Positions 15,276-23,454 of a stretch of DNA of 33,997 nucleotides are shown here, one piece after another. This DNA comes from an uncultured Clostridia bacterium (GTDB lineage Bacteria > Bacillota > Clostridia > Saccharofermentanales > DTU023), in the NCBI GenBank assembly GCA_947254895.1, contig CAMYEY010000006.1, positions 1-33,997 on the forward strand, written 5' to 3'. Every line of letters starts with the position of its first letter. Position 1 is the stretch's first letter. Both the position numbers and the translations under genes were made by a program. The notes under the pieces were generated by a model that searched no databases, was not told where the DNA came from, and saw nothing but the letters and a program-made list of their open reading frames with translations.

Positions 15276-16829
15276 CTAAAGGAGCCTGCCTTCGGCTAAG
15301 AGTTTTTCTCTAAACTCTTGTGGCTTGACCTTTTTCTCATAAACATAGGCCGGTTCATCTTTCTTGTGGAGGGGGTACCAGACCTGGGCAAAGAAAGGAT
15401 CTCGCTTAGCCCGTTCGGCATAATTCCAGCTTTCATCCTCGCAGTAAGGGCACCAGTGGCCACCTTCTAAAACCAGCTTGGGGGAGGCTTTAAAATCGTG
15501 ACCAAAGGCACAGGTGAAATCGAGCTTGGTCTGCCAGTCTCCCTTGGTCATGGTGGTACTCCTCAGAATCCCACCCCTGAATTTTGCAGCCCCTTGGAGG
15601 TCAGCCAGGTCCAGTTCGTTTGCCGGCCTGTTCTCATCGTAACCGTGGTCGATCTGAATGACCTTGTTCCAATTTTTAAAGACGGGAAAATCCTTTAGTT
15701 TTTCAGGGATCTTAGACCACTTTTGAGGGCTAGGCCAAAAGGTTGAAATCCGCTTTTTGTCCTTGCTCTTGAGGGCCTTAAGGGTGCCGTTAGCCTTGTT
15801 GGCCAGGTGCTTAAAGTTGCTATAGACTGAACTGGTGACGATTTTTTGCAAGAGGGGAATCTTGCTGACCTTTCGGCTGAGCTTAGCCCAGACCCCATAG
15901 GCCTTGTCAAACATCTTATAAAAGTAGGATATATCATCCTTGCGGAAGTGGAGATAGTCCTCCAGCTTGTCTGAATCGAGATAGTATTGACCGTGAAAAT
16001 TGTTGCTGGCAAACCAGTTAGCCTTAAAGGCTCCTCCTAAATTTTTAACCCCCAGCTCAGCAAAAGACTTGGCGTATAGCTCAAGGGATGAGACCCGGCA
16101 GGACTTGCCTCCGCCGACATTGTAGATATGATTCCAAAATTTTTCGGGCAGGCTGCCATCGTGGAGTTTGATACATAGGTTGCGGATCAGCCGGCCGGAG
16201 TCCCGGTCTGACACATATTCCAAGACATTGTTGAGGGGGTTGTGGAGGATGATGGGGTCCATGGTTGAGGCCATCTTGGTTGACATGATCCCGGTTTGCC
16301 TGAGACTGACCCAGTGTTTGAGGCCAGACTCAATAACCTCTCTTTCCGCAGCGACCTTAGAAACGGCATAATAGTCGTTGACACTTGGCTTGATTGGGTC
16401 ACCGACCCGGCCCCAGTGAATAGGGGGCATCCGGTCGCCGGTTTCAGCTACAGAACCAATATAGACAAAGTAGCTTTTATCTTCCTGACCTAGGTCTCTA
16501 ATGGCTGATAAGAGGTTGAGGGTGCCACCATAATTTATGTCCATAGCCAGCCTGGGTTTGAGGTCGGCCAGGGGGGAGACGAGGGCACCCATGTGGAGGA
16601 TGATATCGACATCTTTGACGGCTTCAAGAACCTTATCATAGTCTCTGATATCACCCCAGATAAGCTTGATCAAGTCCTGGTCAAGATAAGGTTTTAGGAC
16701 CTTTTTATCTTGTTTTGTTTTGAGGGATAGGACCCTAATATCAAGCTGGTTTTCTAAGGTCATAAACATGAGACTGGCTAGCCCCATAGTGCCGGAGGCC
16801 CCTGTCAGCAATACCTTTAAATTAGCCAT
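15276..16829 (-). CDS. NAD-dependent epimerase/dehydratase-like protein with C-terminal Cys/His module
   Basis: This 517-residue protein starts with an extended short-chain dehydrogenase/reductase (SDR) domain: nucleotide-binding GASGTMG at residues 10-16 and the catalytic Y154-x3-K158 (YYAVSK), with the family's GSVAETG segment before it. The SDR part ends near residue 310. A basic linker follows, then a C-terminal region with C440-x3-H444-x15-C460-x2-C463, which looks like a zinc-binding knuckle. This is ~190 residues longer than a typical UDP-sugar epimerase. The gene converges on the AraM-AraL fusion with only 42 bases between them and no clear terminator. The ribosome site is poor (AAAGGGG about 11 bases before the ATG); an extended -10 promoter lies at 16854-16862. 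The substrate is unknown; a nucleotide sugar or lipid-linked sugar is plausible from the fold only. Confidence 0.82.
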   Translation of the reverse strand: MANLKVLLTGASGTMGLASLMFMTLENQLDIRVLSLKTKQDKKVLKPYLDQDLIKLIWGDIRDYDKVLEAVKDVDIILHMGALVSPLADLKPRLAMDINYGGTLNLLSAIRDLGQEDKSYFVYIGSVAETGDRMPPIHWGRVGDPIKPSVNDYYAVSKVAAEREVIESGLKHWVSLRQTGIMSTKMASTMDPIILHNPLNNVLEYVSDRDSGRLIRNLCIKLHDGSLPEKFWNHIYNVGGGKSCRVSSLELYAKSFAELGVKNLGGAFKANWFASNNFHGQYYLDSDKLEDYLHFRKDDISYFYKMFDKAYGVWAKLSRKVSKIPLLQKIVTSSVYSNFKHLANKANGTLKALKSKDKKRISTFWPSPQKWSKIPEKLKDFPVFKNWNKVIQIDHGYDENRPANELDLADLQGAAKFRGGILRSTTMTKGDWQTKLDFTCAFGHDFKASPKLVLEGGHWCPYCEDESWNYAERAKRDPFFAQVWYPLHKKDEPAYVYEKKVKPQEFREKLLAEGRLL

Positions 16830-16853
16830 TTGACACCGCCCCTTTCTTTCTCG

Positions 16854-16862
16854 ATTATAGCA
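16854..16862 (-). promoter_or_regulatory. Extended -10 promoter of the SDR/zinc-module gene
   Basis: On the minus strand TGC is followed by a perfect TATAAT (16859-16854), 25 bases from the ATG. No good -35 is visible; TTACCG sits 17 bases upstream. Confidence 0.55.
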
Positions 16863-17031
16863 CCCGGCAGGGTGGACGGTAAGCGAAACTTAAAGCCGCC
16901 GGACTATAGGGAGCAAAGGATAAATTCAATACAAGTCTCTTCCGATAACCGGTATAACTTTTACATGTGTTGTTAAACCCGACACCAAGCATACTGACCG
17001 GGTCTGAGAACCCTCACAATTCCCTGAATTA

Positions 17032-17040
17032 TGCTATACT
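17032..17040 (+). promoter_or_regulatory. Extended -10 promoter of the hprK operon
   Basis: TGC followed by TATACT (17035-17040), 37 bases before the hprK ATG, with no convincing -35. An inverted repeat TTTAGC (17040-17045)/GCTAAA (17057-17062) follows directly and could be an operator. The same TGC-TATACT form recurs before mscL. Confidence 0.5.
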
Positions 17041-17077
17041 TTAGCAAGGACTTTTAGCTAAAAAGGAAGGCAAAAAG

Positions 17078-17986
17078 ATGGATTCAGTTAAATTAAATGA
17101 CCTCATTAAAGAATTTCACCTGGAAGTCATCCGGGGTTTTGATAAAATTGATTCGACCGAACTTTTTATACCGGACGTGACCAGGCCGGGCCTCCAGCTG
17201 GCTGGCCATTTTTTGCATTTTGGGCCAGACCGGATCCAGCTCATCGGTAATATGGAAACAGCCTACCTCAACTCCCTTTCAGATGATGAGAGACGGAAAA
17301 AGTACAATGCCCTCCTGGCTACCGGTATTCCCTGCCTGGTACTTAGCCGTAACCATCAAGCTGATCCTGTGCTTCTTGAAGTGGCAGCCAAGTATAAGAC
17401 TCCGATTTTATCGACAGACCAAGGGACGGCCTCTTTCTCGTCTAATGTGTCTAAATATCTCAATGTAGAACTGGCTGAGAGGATTTCGATCCATGGCGTT
17501 TTCATTGAAGTTTACGGTGAAGGTGTCTTGATTCTCGGTGATAGTGGTGTCGGTAAGTCCGAGACAGCTTTGGAGCTGGTCAAAAGAGGTCACAGGCTGG
17601 TTGCAGATGACTTGGTTGAGATTCGTAAGGTTTCAGATACAACTCTTTTGGGTCGCGCACCGGAAATTATCCGCCACCTCATTGAAATTAGGGGAATTGG
17701 TATCCTAGACGTCAAGGAGCTTTACGGGGTATCTTCTGTCAAAATGCAGGAGAATATCCAGTTTGTCATCAACCTTGAGCTTTGGGATGAAAATAAGGTC
17801 TATGACCGGATGGGCTTGATCGAAGAAACGACAGAGATTCTTGGCCACGATATTCCTTCGATCACAATCCCGGTTCGCCCTGGTCGAAACCTGGCCATTA
17901 TTGTCGAAGTTGCCGCCATCAACTTTAGGCAAAAGACCATGGGCTATAATGCGGCCCTGGCCTTGACCGAAAGGGTCTTTAACTGA
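17078..17986 (+). CDS. hprK: HPr kinase/phosphorylase
   Basis: This 302-residue bifunctional enzyme phosphorylates or dephosphorylates HPr on the regulatory serine (Ser46), the switch for carbon catabolite repression in Gram-positive bacteria. The N-terminal domain covers residues ~1-130. The catalytic domain has H139 (SIHG), the P-loop G154-DSGVGKS-161 and the family signature EIRGIGILDVKELYGVSSV. Length is normal. AAGGAAGG precedes the ATG. It is the first gene of a cluster continuing with murB, rapZ and whiA, with 42 bases before murB. The presence of HprK implies a PTS HPr and probably CcpA elsewhere in the genome. Confidence 0.97.
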   Translation: MDSVKLNDLIKEFHLEVIRGFDKIDSTELFIPDVTRPGLQLAGHFLHFGPDRIQLIGNMETAYLNSLSDDERRKKYNALLATGIPCLVLSRNHQADPVLLEVAAKYKTPILSTDQGTASFSSNVSKYLNVELAERISIHGVFIEVYGEGVLILGDSGVGKSETALELVKRGHRLVADDLVEIRKVSDTTLLGRAPEIIRHLIEIRGIGILDVKELYGVSSVKMQENIQFVINLELWDENKVYDRMGLIEETTEILGHDIPSITIPVRPGRNLAIIVEVAAINFRQKTMGYNAALALTERVFN

Positions 17987-18028
17987 TCCGGTTATAAGAG
18001 TAAAGCGGATAAAACTAGAGGAAAGCTT

Positions 18029-18970
18029 ATGACAGATAAGATTAACCGCCAAATTTTTGAGGACTTCAATCCCAAAAGATTATTTTTCAATTACCCCATG
18101 TCAAAACTCATCAGTTTTCGGGTAGGGGGACCTGCAGATGTGCTTTTCTTACCGGCTTCTGTGGCCGAGCTTGAAAAAGCTATTGAAGTATGTCGGGCTG
18201 AGGCTATAACCTACCAGGTCCTCGGCCGGGGGTCTAACGTCCTGGTATCTGATCGGGGGATTAGGGGAATGACCATTTACCTTAAAGCAAATTTTGCTTC
18301 CCTCTCCATCAACCAAGATACAATAAGCGCCCAGGCAGGGGCTTCGCTGGCTAGCCTAGCAGCCTTAGCTGCACGTCACAGCCTTTCGGGTCTGGAATTT
18401 GCAGCCGGCATACCGGGTAGTCTCGGCGGGGCGGTTTTGATGAACGCCTCGGCCTATGACGGTCAGATGGCTGATTTGGTTGTCTCTTCAAGCTATCTAA
18501 CGCGGGAAGGTCAGGTCAAAAACAGGCTGGGTCAAGACCATGATTTTGCTTACCGCCATAGTGCTTATAGTGACTCGCAAGATTTGATTTTGACAGCTGA
18601 ACTTAAGTTGCAACCGGCTGACCGCCAGACCATTTACCAAAAAATGAATGACTTTCAGGTGAGACGGAGGACAAGCCAACCCTTAGATAAGGCTTCGGCG
18701 GGATCAGCTTTTAAGCGTCCACCCGGGAATTATGCCAGCAAACTGATTGCTGATTCGGGTCTCAAAGGATACCGTTATCATCAGGCAGGAGTTTCGTCTA
18801 AGCACGCCGGCTTTATAATCAATTATGGTGGTGCCAAAGCTGCCGATATCAATCAGGTTTTTGCCCATGTTAAGACTGAAGTTAAGCGACAGTTCGGGGT
18901 TAGCCTGGAGCCGGAAGTGAGGTGGCTGGGTGAGTGGCTAGATGAGGAAGTAGCATGGAAACTGTCGTAA
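18029..18970 (+). CDS. murB: UDP-N-acetylenolpyruvoylglucosamine reductase
   Basis: This 313-residue flavoenzyme reduces UDP-GlcNAc-enolpyruvate to UDP-MurNAc with NADPH, the second committed step of peptidoglycan synthesis in the cytoplasm. FAD-binding segments are visible: SFRVGGPADVLFLP near residue 28, GRGSNVLVSDRGIRG near 68 and AAGIPGSLGGAVLMN. The proton-donating serine is S226 in GSAFKRPPG, and the C-terminal glutamate is E296 in EPEVRWLG. The RHSAY sequence and the short form indicate the type II (Staphylococcus-like) MurB. GAGGAAAG precedes the ATG. The gene overlaps rapZ by 16 bases. Confidence 0.96.
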   Translation: MTDKINRQIFEDFNPKRLFFNYPMSKLISFRVGGPADVLFLPASVAELEKAIEVCRAEAITYQVLGRGSNVLVSDRGIRGMTIYLKANFASLSINQDTISAQAGASLASLAALAARHSLSGLEFAAGIPGSLGGAVLMNASAYDGQMADLVVSSSYLTREGQVKNRLGQDHDFAYRHSAYSDSQDLILTAELKLQPADRQTIYQKMNDFQVRRRTSQPLDKASAGSAFKRPPGNYASKLIADSGLKGYRYHQAGVSSKHAGFIINYGGAKAADINQVFAHVKTEVKRQFGVSLEPEVRWLGEWLDEEVAWKLS

Positions 18971-19866
18971 TTACCGGCCTATCCGGTGCAGGTAAGAGTT
19001 CTGCTATGCGGGTCCTGGAAGACATGGGCTATTTTTGCATAGATAACCTACCCCCGGGACTTTTGCCGGGCCTGATGCAGGCTTTTTCAAAAACAGAAGC
19101 CGAAAAAGTTAGCCAAAGTCAGGAGCCTGTTGACCCTTCAAAACCCCAAAAACTTGCTATAGGTATCGATATCAGGAGTCTGATCCGTTTTGGTGATGTC
19201 AGTTCTGACCTAAGAAAAATTTTACCAGCCGGTCAAAAGCATAAGATTATCTTCATGGAGGCTTCAGAAAAGTGCTTGGTCTCTCGTTATAAACAGAGCC
19301 GGCGTAATCACCCTCTGGCCCAAAGCGGTAACCTGATAGATGCTATCAAGGATGAACGCAAGCGTTTGGAAGACTTGAGGGGGATAGCTGATATTGTGAT
19401 CGATACCAGTGAGATGACCCCGGCAGAACTCAGGGACTTTTTGTTTGATAGCCTGACCAGTATAGGTTATGACGAGATGATGACTATCTTCATCCAGTCT
19501 TTTGGCTTTAAATATGGTCTTCCCCTTGATGCTGACCTGGTTTTAGATGTGCGTTTTTTACCTAATCCCTTTTATATTGAAGAGCTCAGAAACCTATCTG
19601 GCCTCGATGGCCCTGTTAAAAATTACATCATGCAATTTGACCAGGTCAATAAATTTTTAGACATGAGCAAGGAGTTTTTTGCTTTTTCCCTCCCCCTTTA
19701 TCAAAAGGAGGGCAAGGTGCGTTTGACGATTGCTGTCGGCTGTACCGGTGGGCGCCACCGGTCTGTGGGTGTAGCTGAAGAATTAGCCCATACGGTTAGG
19801 AGTCTCGGTTACCGGGTTTTACTGGAACACCGGGATATTGAACGTGACCCGGTAGGTGGCCTGTAA
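18955..19866 (+). CDS. rapZ: RNase adapter protein RapZ / nucleotide-binding YvcJ family
   Basis: This 303-residue P-loop protein has Walker A G8-LSGAGKSS at the N terminus and the characteristic C-terminal GCTGGRHRSV segment of the RNA-binding domain. In E. coli RapZ presents small RNAs to RNase E; in Bacillota the YvcJ homologue binds GTP and affects competence, with a less defined role. The chain is ~15 residues longer than usual because of a hydrophilic stretch near residues 42-60 (SKTEAEKVSQSQEPV). It overlaps murB by 16 bases and shares one base with the whiA start (TAATG), so the three are translationally coupled. Confidence 0.95.
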   Translation: METVVITGLSGAGKSSAMRVLEDMGYFCIDNLPPGLLPGLMQAFSKTEAEKVSQSQEPVDPSKPQKLAIGIDIRSLIRFGDVSSDLRKILPAGQKHKIIFMEASEKCLVSRYKQSRRNHPLAQSGNLIDAIKDERKRLEDLRGIADIVIDTSEMTPAELRDFLFDSLTSIGYDEMMTIFIQSFGFKYGLPLDADLVLDVRFLPNPFYIEELRNLSGLDGPVKNYIMQFDQVNKFLDMSKEFFAFSLPLYQKEGKVRLTIAVGCTGGRHRSVGVAEELAHTVRSLGYRVLLEHRDIERDPVGGL

Positions 19867-20828
19867 TGGTTGAGACTGATTTATCTCAACACAAGGGCCA
19901 AGGGCCAGAACGGGAAAAAACAGTTTCGGCCGAGCTACGGTCGTTCATCTTGGACCAAGTCGGTACGGACCGGTTTGACCGCTATGTTGTTTTTCTATCC
20001 TTTGCCAGCCTGGCCTTTAAGGAGAGGTCGCGGTCCTACCGCTATGCTACATATTTGACGGAATTGATTTCTTTCAGCGAAAAATCCCTGATGGATATAT
20101 ATGGGACTAAGGGTAAAATCGTCCAACACAGGGAGATGCAAAGTTACCTGATTTCAGATGACCACCTCGTTAGTCGTTTGTCCGGTGACCTCGAACAGTT
20201 TTTTCGCTATAATCCGGCTTCCCTAAGCAGCCGCCAAGAGGATGAAGACTATTTTCGCCTGGTCCGATCGGTACTAGCCGGACTTTTTTTGGCTTCGGGA
20301 TCTTTGACCGACCCCCGTGAACGTTATAGCCTTGAATTTTCCATCAGCAAAAGGTCCAGTTCACTTTGGTATGGCCTTTTTTTATCTGAGTTGGACTTAG
20401 AACCCGGTAGGATAAACCACCAGGGCAGCTCAGTTCTCTATATCAAGGGTGGCGAAAAGATTGCCGATTTTCTCCGCTACCTGGGAGCGGACCGCCTCCT
20501 TTTGGACTTTGAGCAGGTTAGGGTCACCAAGGATATGCGTAACAGGGTTAACCGTCTGGTTAACTGTGACTCTGCCAATGCCCAGAGATTGGCCAATTCG
20601 GTCGCTAAACAGGTAGAGAGTATCCGTTACCTCCAGCAGCATATGAACTGGTCAGACCTATCACCTAAGCTCCAGGAAGCGGCAACATTGAGACTCGACT
20701 ATCCCGACTACTCACTCAAGGATTTAGGTCAGTTGGCAGACCCGCCCTTGGGTAAGTCAGGGATCAGCCGCCGCCTGCAAAAGATTAATCAACTGGCAGA
20801 AGAACTAAGGTCGGGCAGTGAGCCTTGA
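19866..20828 (+). CDS. whiA: DNA-binding protein WhiA
   Basis: This 320-residue protein has the WhiA architecture: an N-terminal region derived from LAGLIDADG homing endonucleases (residues ~1-215, without endonuclease function in the family) and a C-terminal helix-turn-helix (~225-315). The HTH is clear from SLKDLGQLADPPLGKSGISRRLQKI written as its core SLKDLG...PPLGKSGISRRL. In Bacillota WhiA affects cell division and chromosome segregation. The ATG overlaps the rapZ stop (TAATG). In most Bacillota yvcK lies between rapZ and whiA; here it does not. The gene is followed by trmL after 39 bases. Confidence 0.93.
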   Translation: MVETDLSQHKGQGPEREKTVSAELRSFILDQVGTDRFDRYVVFLSFASLAFKERSRSYRYATYLTELISFSEKSLMDIYGTKGKIVQHREMQSYLISDDHLVSRLSGDLEQFFRYNPASLSSRQEDEDYFRLVRSVLAGLFLASGSLTDPRERYSLEFSISKRSSSLWYGLFLSELDLEPGRINHQGSSVLYIKGGEKIADFLRYLGADRLLLDFEQVRVTKDMRNRVNRLVNCDSANAQRLANSVAKQVESIRYLQQHMNWSDLSPKLQEAATLRLDYPDYSLKDLGQLADPPLGKSGISRRLQKINQLAEELRSGSEP

Positions 20829-20867
20829 CCGGCTTCAATTAAAGTAATAAGGAGAATACGTAAAGGC

Positions 20868-21329
20868 ATGAATCATGTTGTCTTAGTTGAACCGGTGATA
20901 CCTTCTAACACCGGAAATATAGCTCGAACCTGTGTAGCAACAGGATCAAAGCTTCACCTGGTAGAGCCCTTGGGCTTTTCCATATCCGATAAGGCGGTTA
21001 AACGGGCCGGTCTCGACTACTGGTTTGACTTGGATATTGAGATCTGGCCAAACCTCGATAGCTGCCTCAAGGCCCTAGGCCAAGATAAGGCCTTTTATTG
21101 CACTACAAAGGCAAAGCAAAGCTACAGCGATGTCGCTTTCCCTGAAGATTCTATCCTCTTTTTCGGCAAAGAAGACAAGGGGCTGCCTGAAGACTTGTTG
21201 TTTACACATCTTGACCGTTGCATCAGGATACCCATGTCAGAAGATAAGCGATCCTTAAACTTGGCTAATTCGGTTGCCATTGTCCTCTATGAAGCCTTGA
21301 GACAGCAGGCTTTTCCCGGACTTCATTAA
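20868..21329 (+). CDS. trmL: tRNA (cytidine/uridine-34-2'-O)-methyltransferase
   Basis: This 153-residue SPOUT methyltransferase modifies the ribose of the wobble base of leucine tRNAs. Family motifs are all present: P12-SNTGNIARTC-22, FFGKEDKGLPE and the knot-forming IPM...RSLNLANSVAIVLYEALRQ at the C terminus. The length matches the minimal family form. The nearest strong ribosome sequence (AAGGAGA, 20849-20855) is 12 bases from the ATG, longer than usual, but the start matches the family N terminus (hVVLVEP). It probably belongs to the hprK-murB-rapZ-whiA transcription unit. Confidence 0.94.
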   Translation: MNHVVLVEPVIPSNTGNIARTCVATGSKLHLVEPLGFSISDKAVKRAGLDYWFDLDIEIWPNLDSCLKALGQDKAFYCTTKAKQSYSDVAFPEDSILFFGKEDKGLPEDLLFTHLDRCIRIPMSEDKRSLNLANSVAIVLYEALRQQAFPGLH

Positions 21330-21410
21330 AGATTAAATTGAGTCAGATCATGATTTTAGCTATTTTTATGATTTTAGTCTTGCAATGCTTGCTCGGATCG
21401 GTAAGAATAG

Positions 21411-21438
21411 TTGGTGAATTTTAAAGCTAGATTATAGA
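21411..21438 (+). promoter_or_regulatory. Candidate promoter of the 128-residue unknown gene
   Basis: TTGGTG (21411-21416), a 16-base spacer and TATAGA (21433-21438). Placed 16 bases before the ATG, it would give a very short leader overlapping the ribosome site, which weakens the call. Confidence 0.3.
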
Positions 21439-21454
21439 TAGAAGGAAGAGAGGA

Positions 21455-21841
21455 ATGGGCAAAGAGGAGATTGATTTTACCTGGGCAAATTGTGAGTTGT
21501 CCGGCTACCGTAAGGGTTATGTGACGGTTAAACTGGACTTCAAGACTAATATCTTATCTTGGAAGGATAGCAATTATTGGTTTAATAATTTTGTCAGGGG
21601 CTTGCCCACGCATCAGATGTTGCCGATTTATGATGCTCTCAAAGATTTTATCAAACAAAATATTGACCACAAGCCAGCTAAACTCCTTAGTCCCCAGGAC
21701 TATGTCTGGCATATTCAAGCAGGTAGTGATCTGGAGGGCAGTCCCACCTATGAATTGTCCGGCTACGATGTTCAGGCAGCGAGCTGGAAAAAGCTGCTTG
21801 CTGCTATCGAAAAAGTAGCTCAACGGGAGTTCAAATTATAA
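21455..21841 (+). CDS. Hypothetical protein, 128 residues
   Basis: I do not recognise this gene. It encodes a soluble-looking protein without a signal peptide or membrane helix. It is rich in aromatic residues (seven tryptophans and seven tyrosines) and has the sequence SGY twice (near residues 16 and 102). A purine-rich ribosome site (GAAGGAAGAGAGGA) precedes the ATG at 21455, which supports it as a real gene. It lies between trmL and a membrane protein of unknown function. A weak hairpin followed by a seven-T run (about 21845-21867) lies just after the stop and may terminate it. No function is proposed. Confidence 0.7.
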   Translation: MGKEEIDFTWANCELSGYRKGYVTVKLDFKTNILSWKDSNYWFNNFVRGLPTHQMLPIYDALKDFIKQNIDHKPAKLLSPQDYVWHIQAGSDLEGSPTYELSGYDVQAASWKKLLAAIEKVAQREFKL

Positions 21842-21889
21842 ATTAACCTTGGGCTAACTGTTTTTTTATCAAAACTTGCTTTAAACTAG

Positions 21890-21898
21890 TGCTATAAC
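21890..21898 (+). promoter_or_regulatory. Extended -10 promoter before the 198-residue membrane protein gene
   Basis: TGC followed by TATAAC (21893-21898), 27 bases upstream of the ATG, with no recognisable -35 at the right spacing. Confidence 0.4.
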
Positions 21899-21925
21899 AA
21901 ATCAGGGAAGGGTTGAAGCTAACTT

Positions 21926-22522
21926 ATGGAATATTGGGAAGGTTTTTATTTAGGTCCGGTATGGTCAGATTCAGACTTCAATGACCGGCGACACCCCTTG
22001 CTGTTTACGGGGATTAGCTTTTTAGTTTTCCTTTTGACTGTTCTCAGTATCCTCTTTCCTGAAAAAACATCAGGCCTTTTTGTATTACCTGTGGCCGCTA
22101 ACTTTACTATTGGTTTTATCCTCCTGCTGGCTTTACCTTTTTTAGGGATGGTCTACTACCGCCAGCATTTAGCTGTTAAATTTCTTATCCTAGCTCTTTA
22201 TGGCCTTGAATATCTTTGTCTCCTGGTTGCCTTTGTACAGTTTTTGTTGGGTCATGCCGATATTCAGATACCTAAACTGATGCAGGTTGCTGTAGATGTC
22301 TTTGATAAACTTATGTCCTTTTCGGGCGAAGTTTTTAATTTCTTGGGTAGCCTTGGCTCAACTATAGCCTCGGTTGCAGGTGGTATTGTGATCGGGGGTG
22401 TTTTAGCCGTCCTCGGTATCCTACTTTTAATTTTTATCCCCTTCATCTATATCTCTTTGTTCCGACTTGTCCAAAGGCTGGTTGACCGTCTGGTCTACAA
22501 TAAGATCTATAAAAGATCCTAA
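21926..22522 (+). CDS. Hypothetical membrane protein, four predicted helices
   Basis: I do not recognise this 198-residue protein. It has a polar N terminus (~22 residues with several Trp/Tyr/Asp), then four hydrophobic segments at roughly 24-44, 53-75, 81-108 and 145-178. A mostly amphipathic stretch (VAVDVFDKLMSFSGEVFNFLG) separates the third and fourth; the last segment is glycine-rich and long. The C terminus is basic (KIYKRS), so it probably faces the cytoplasm. The ribosome site is only moderate (GGAAGGG about 14 bases before the ATG). It is flanked by other unknown genes. Confidence 0.7.
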   Translation: MEYWEGFYLGPVWSDSDFNDRRHPLLFTGISFLVFLLTVLSILFPEKTSGLFVLPVAANFTIGFILLLALPFLGMVYYRQHLAVKFLILALYGLEYLCLLVAFVQFLLGHADIQIPKLMQVAVDVFDKLMSFSGEVFNFLGSLGSTIASVAGGIVIGGVLAVLGILLLIFIPFIYISLFRLVQRLVDRLVYNKIYKRS

Positions 22523-22782
22523 TTTGTGCCGGCCCAGCCTCTTTTGGCCAGGACAGCCATGTCTTAAGGTTTAGCCGGCAGCCTCAATTCACAGAAATTT
22601 CATAATTAAAACAAAGTTGTTTGATTTGTTTTGTTTAGCCGGTCATACCGGATCTTTAAACTAACAGGCATCTCCTCTGGATAAGGCAGAAGCTTTCCCG
22701 AGGGTTTGCTGGAAGCAAAGAGACTATTGTAGATACCAAGATAGTCGGATTGTAAGGTCAATTTAAGTGGTAGTTTATTTAT
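22523..22782. other. 260-base gap with a doubtful minus-strand reading frame
   Basis: No repeat, RNA gene or strong promoter is recognised. On the minus strand a frame of 63-75 codons (22833 or 22800 down to 22606) has codon use similar to neighbouring genes, but it overlaps the start of the PDZ gene and has a poor ribosome site. It may be a decayed gene fragment or chance. Confidence 0.35.
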
Positions 22783-23394
22783 ATGAATGAGGTTAATCAT
22801 TTCAGGCCGGTAACAGACAAGACGGGTCAGCATCCTGTCCTGACAGAAAATAATATCTATCCCACTGTCAAGCGGGATGGTAACTATTGCCTGGATACAG
22901 ACCTTGTCGGTAAGTCTAAAGATAAGAATAACTTTTCCCTGAGAGATTTTCTTTTTGTTTCCTGTCTTGCTGTTTTCTTTGTAATCCTGCTGTTGATTCT
23001 TGCCCTATCTTTTATAGCTATTCGCAAAGATATTCGGCTCAACCGAGCCAGACAAGAGGGTTATAAGGCGGAACTGATGTCTTTAGTCAAGGGAGATTCC
23101 GGCCCCTCTATCGTGGTTGTTGACCGGGTTGGCAGGCCTTTGGGTTGTGCCTTTTACGATACTATTGATCAGGACGATGGGGTCTCCCTTAAGACAGTAT
23201 TCAAAGATGGCCCAGCAGCTGAGGCCGGTCTCAAGGACGGAGACCGTATTCTATCCCTAGATGAGCAGAAGATTAAGTCCCTACGGGATGTTCAGGCTTA
23301 TCTGCGGACCAAGTCGACAGGTGATACTGTGGAGGTTGTTTTTCTTCGCCAAGGGGAAACAAGACATACTGCCCTAATTCTGGCCGGTGACTAG
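22783..23394 (+). CDS. Membrane-anchored PDZ-domain protein
   Basis: This 203-residue protein has a hydrophilic N-terminal tail (~1-55), one transmembrane helix (57-80) and a C-terminal PDZ domain (~125-200), recognised from the order DGPAAEAGLKDGDRILSLD, LRDVQAYL and the closing strand VEVVFLRQGE, as in HtrA- and S2P-type PDZ domains. No protease domain is present, so it could act as an adaptor or substrate-tethering protein at the membrane. The ribosome site before ATG 22783 is poor, and the first ~15 residues overlap a minus-strand frame, so the true start is uncertain. It precedes murJ by 60 bases, but murJ has its own candidate -10. The domain assignment is good; its role is unknown. Confidence 0.78.
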   Translation: MNEVNHFRPVTDKTGQHPVLTENNIYPTVKRDGNYCLDTDLVGKSKDKNNFSLRDFLFVSCLAVFFVILLLILALSFIAIRKDIRLNRARQEGYKAELMSLVKGDSGPSIVVVDRVGRPLGCAFYDTIDQDDGVSLKTVFKDGPAAEAGLKDGDRILSLDEQKIKSLRDVQAYLRTKSTGDTVEVVFLRQGETRHTALILAGD

Positions 23395-23412
23395 AGTTTC
23401 AAATTGAGAATA

Positions 23413-23421
23413 TGCTAGAAT
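23413..23421 (+). promoter_or_regulatory. Candidate extended -10 before murJ
   Basis: TGC followed by TAGAAT (23416-23421), 33 bases before the murJ start; no clear -35. Confidence 0.35.
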
Positions 23422-23454
23422 TATCTATCAGTAAGTCAGGGGGAGGAAAAGCTA

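Noticed and set aside
21350..21424. 24-residue hydrophobic peptide after trmL (starts MILAIFMILV)
   Set aside because: There is no convincing ribosome site, and AT-rich intergenic sequence easily gives such a frame. Its 3' end also overlaps a candidate promoter.
22606..22833. Minus-strand frame of 75 codons with native-looking codon use
   Set aside because: It overlaps the start of the PDZ gene head to head, has only a poor ribosome site, and shows no recognised family. It is mentioned as a possible remnant but not called as a gene.
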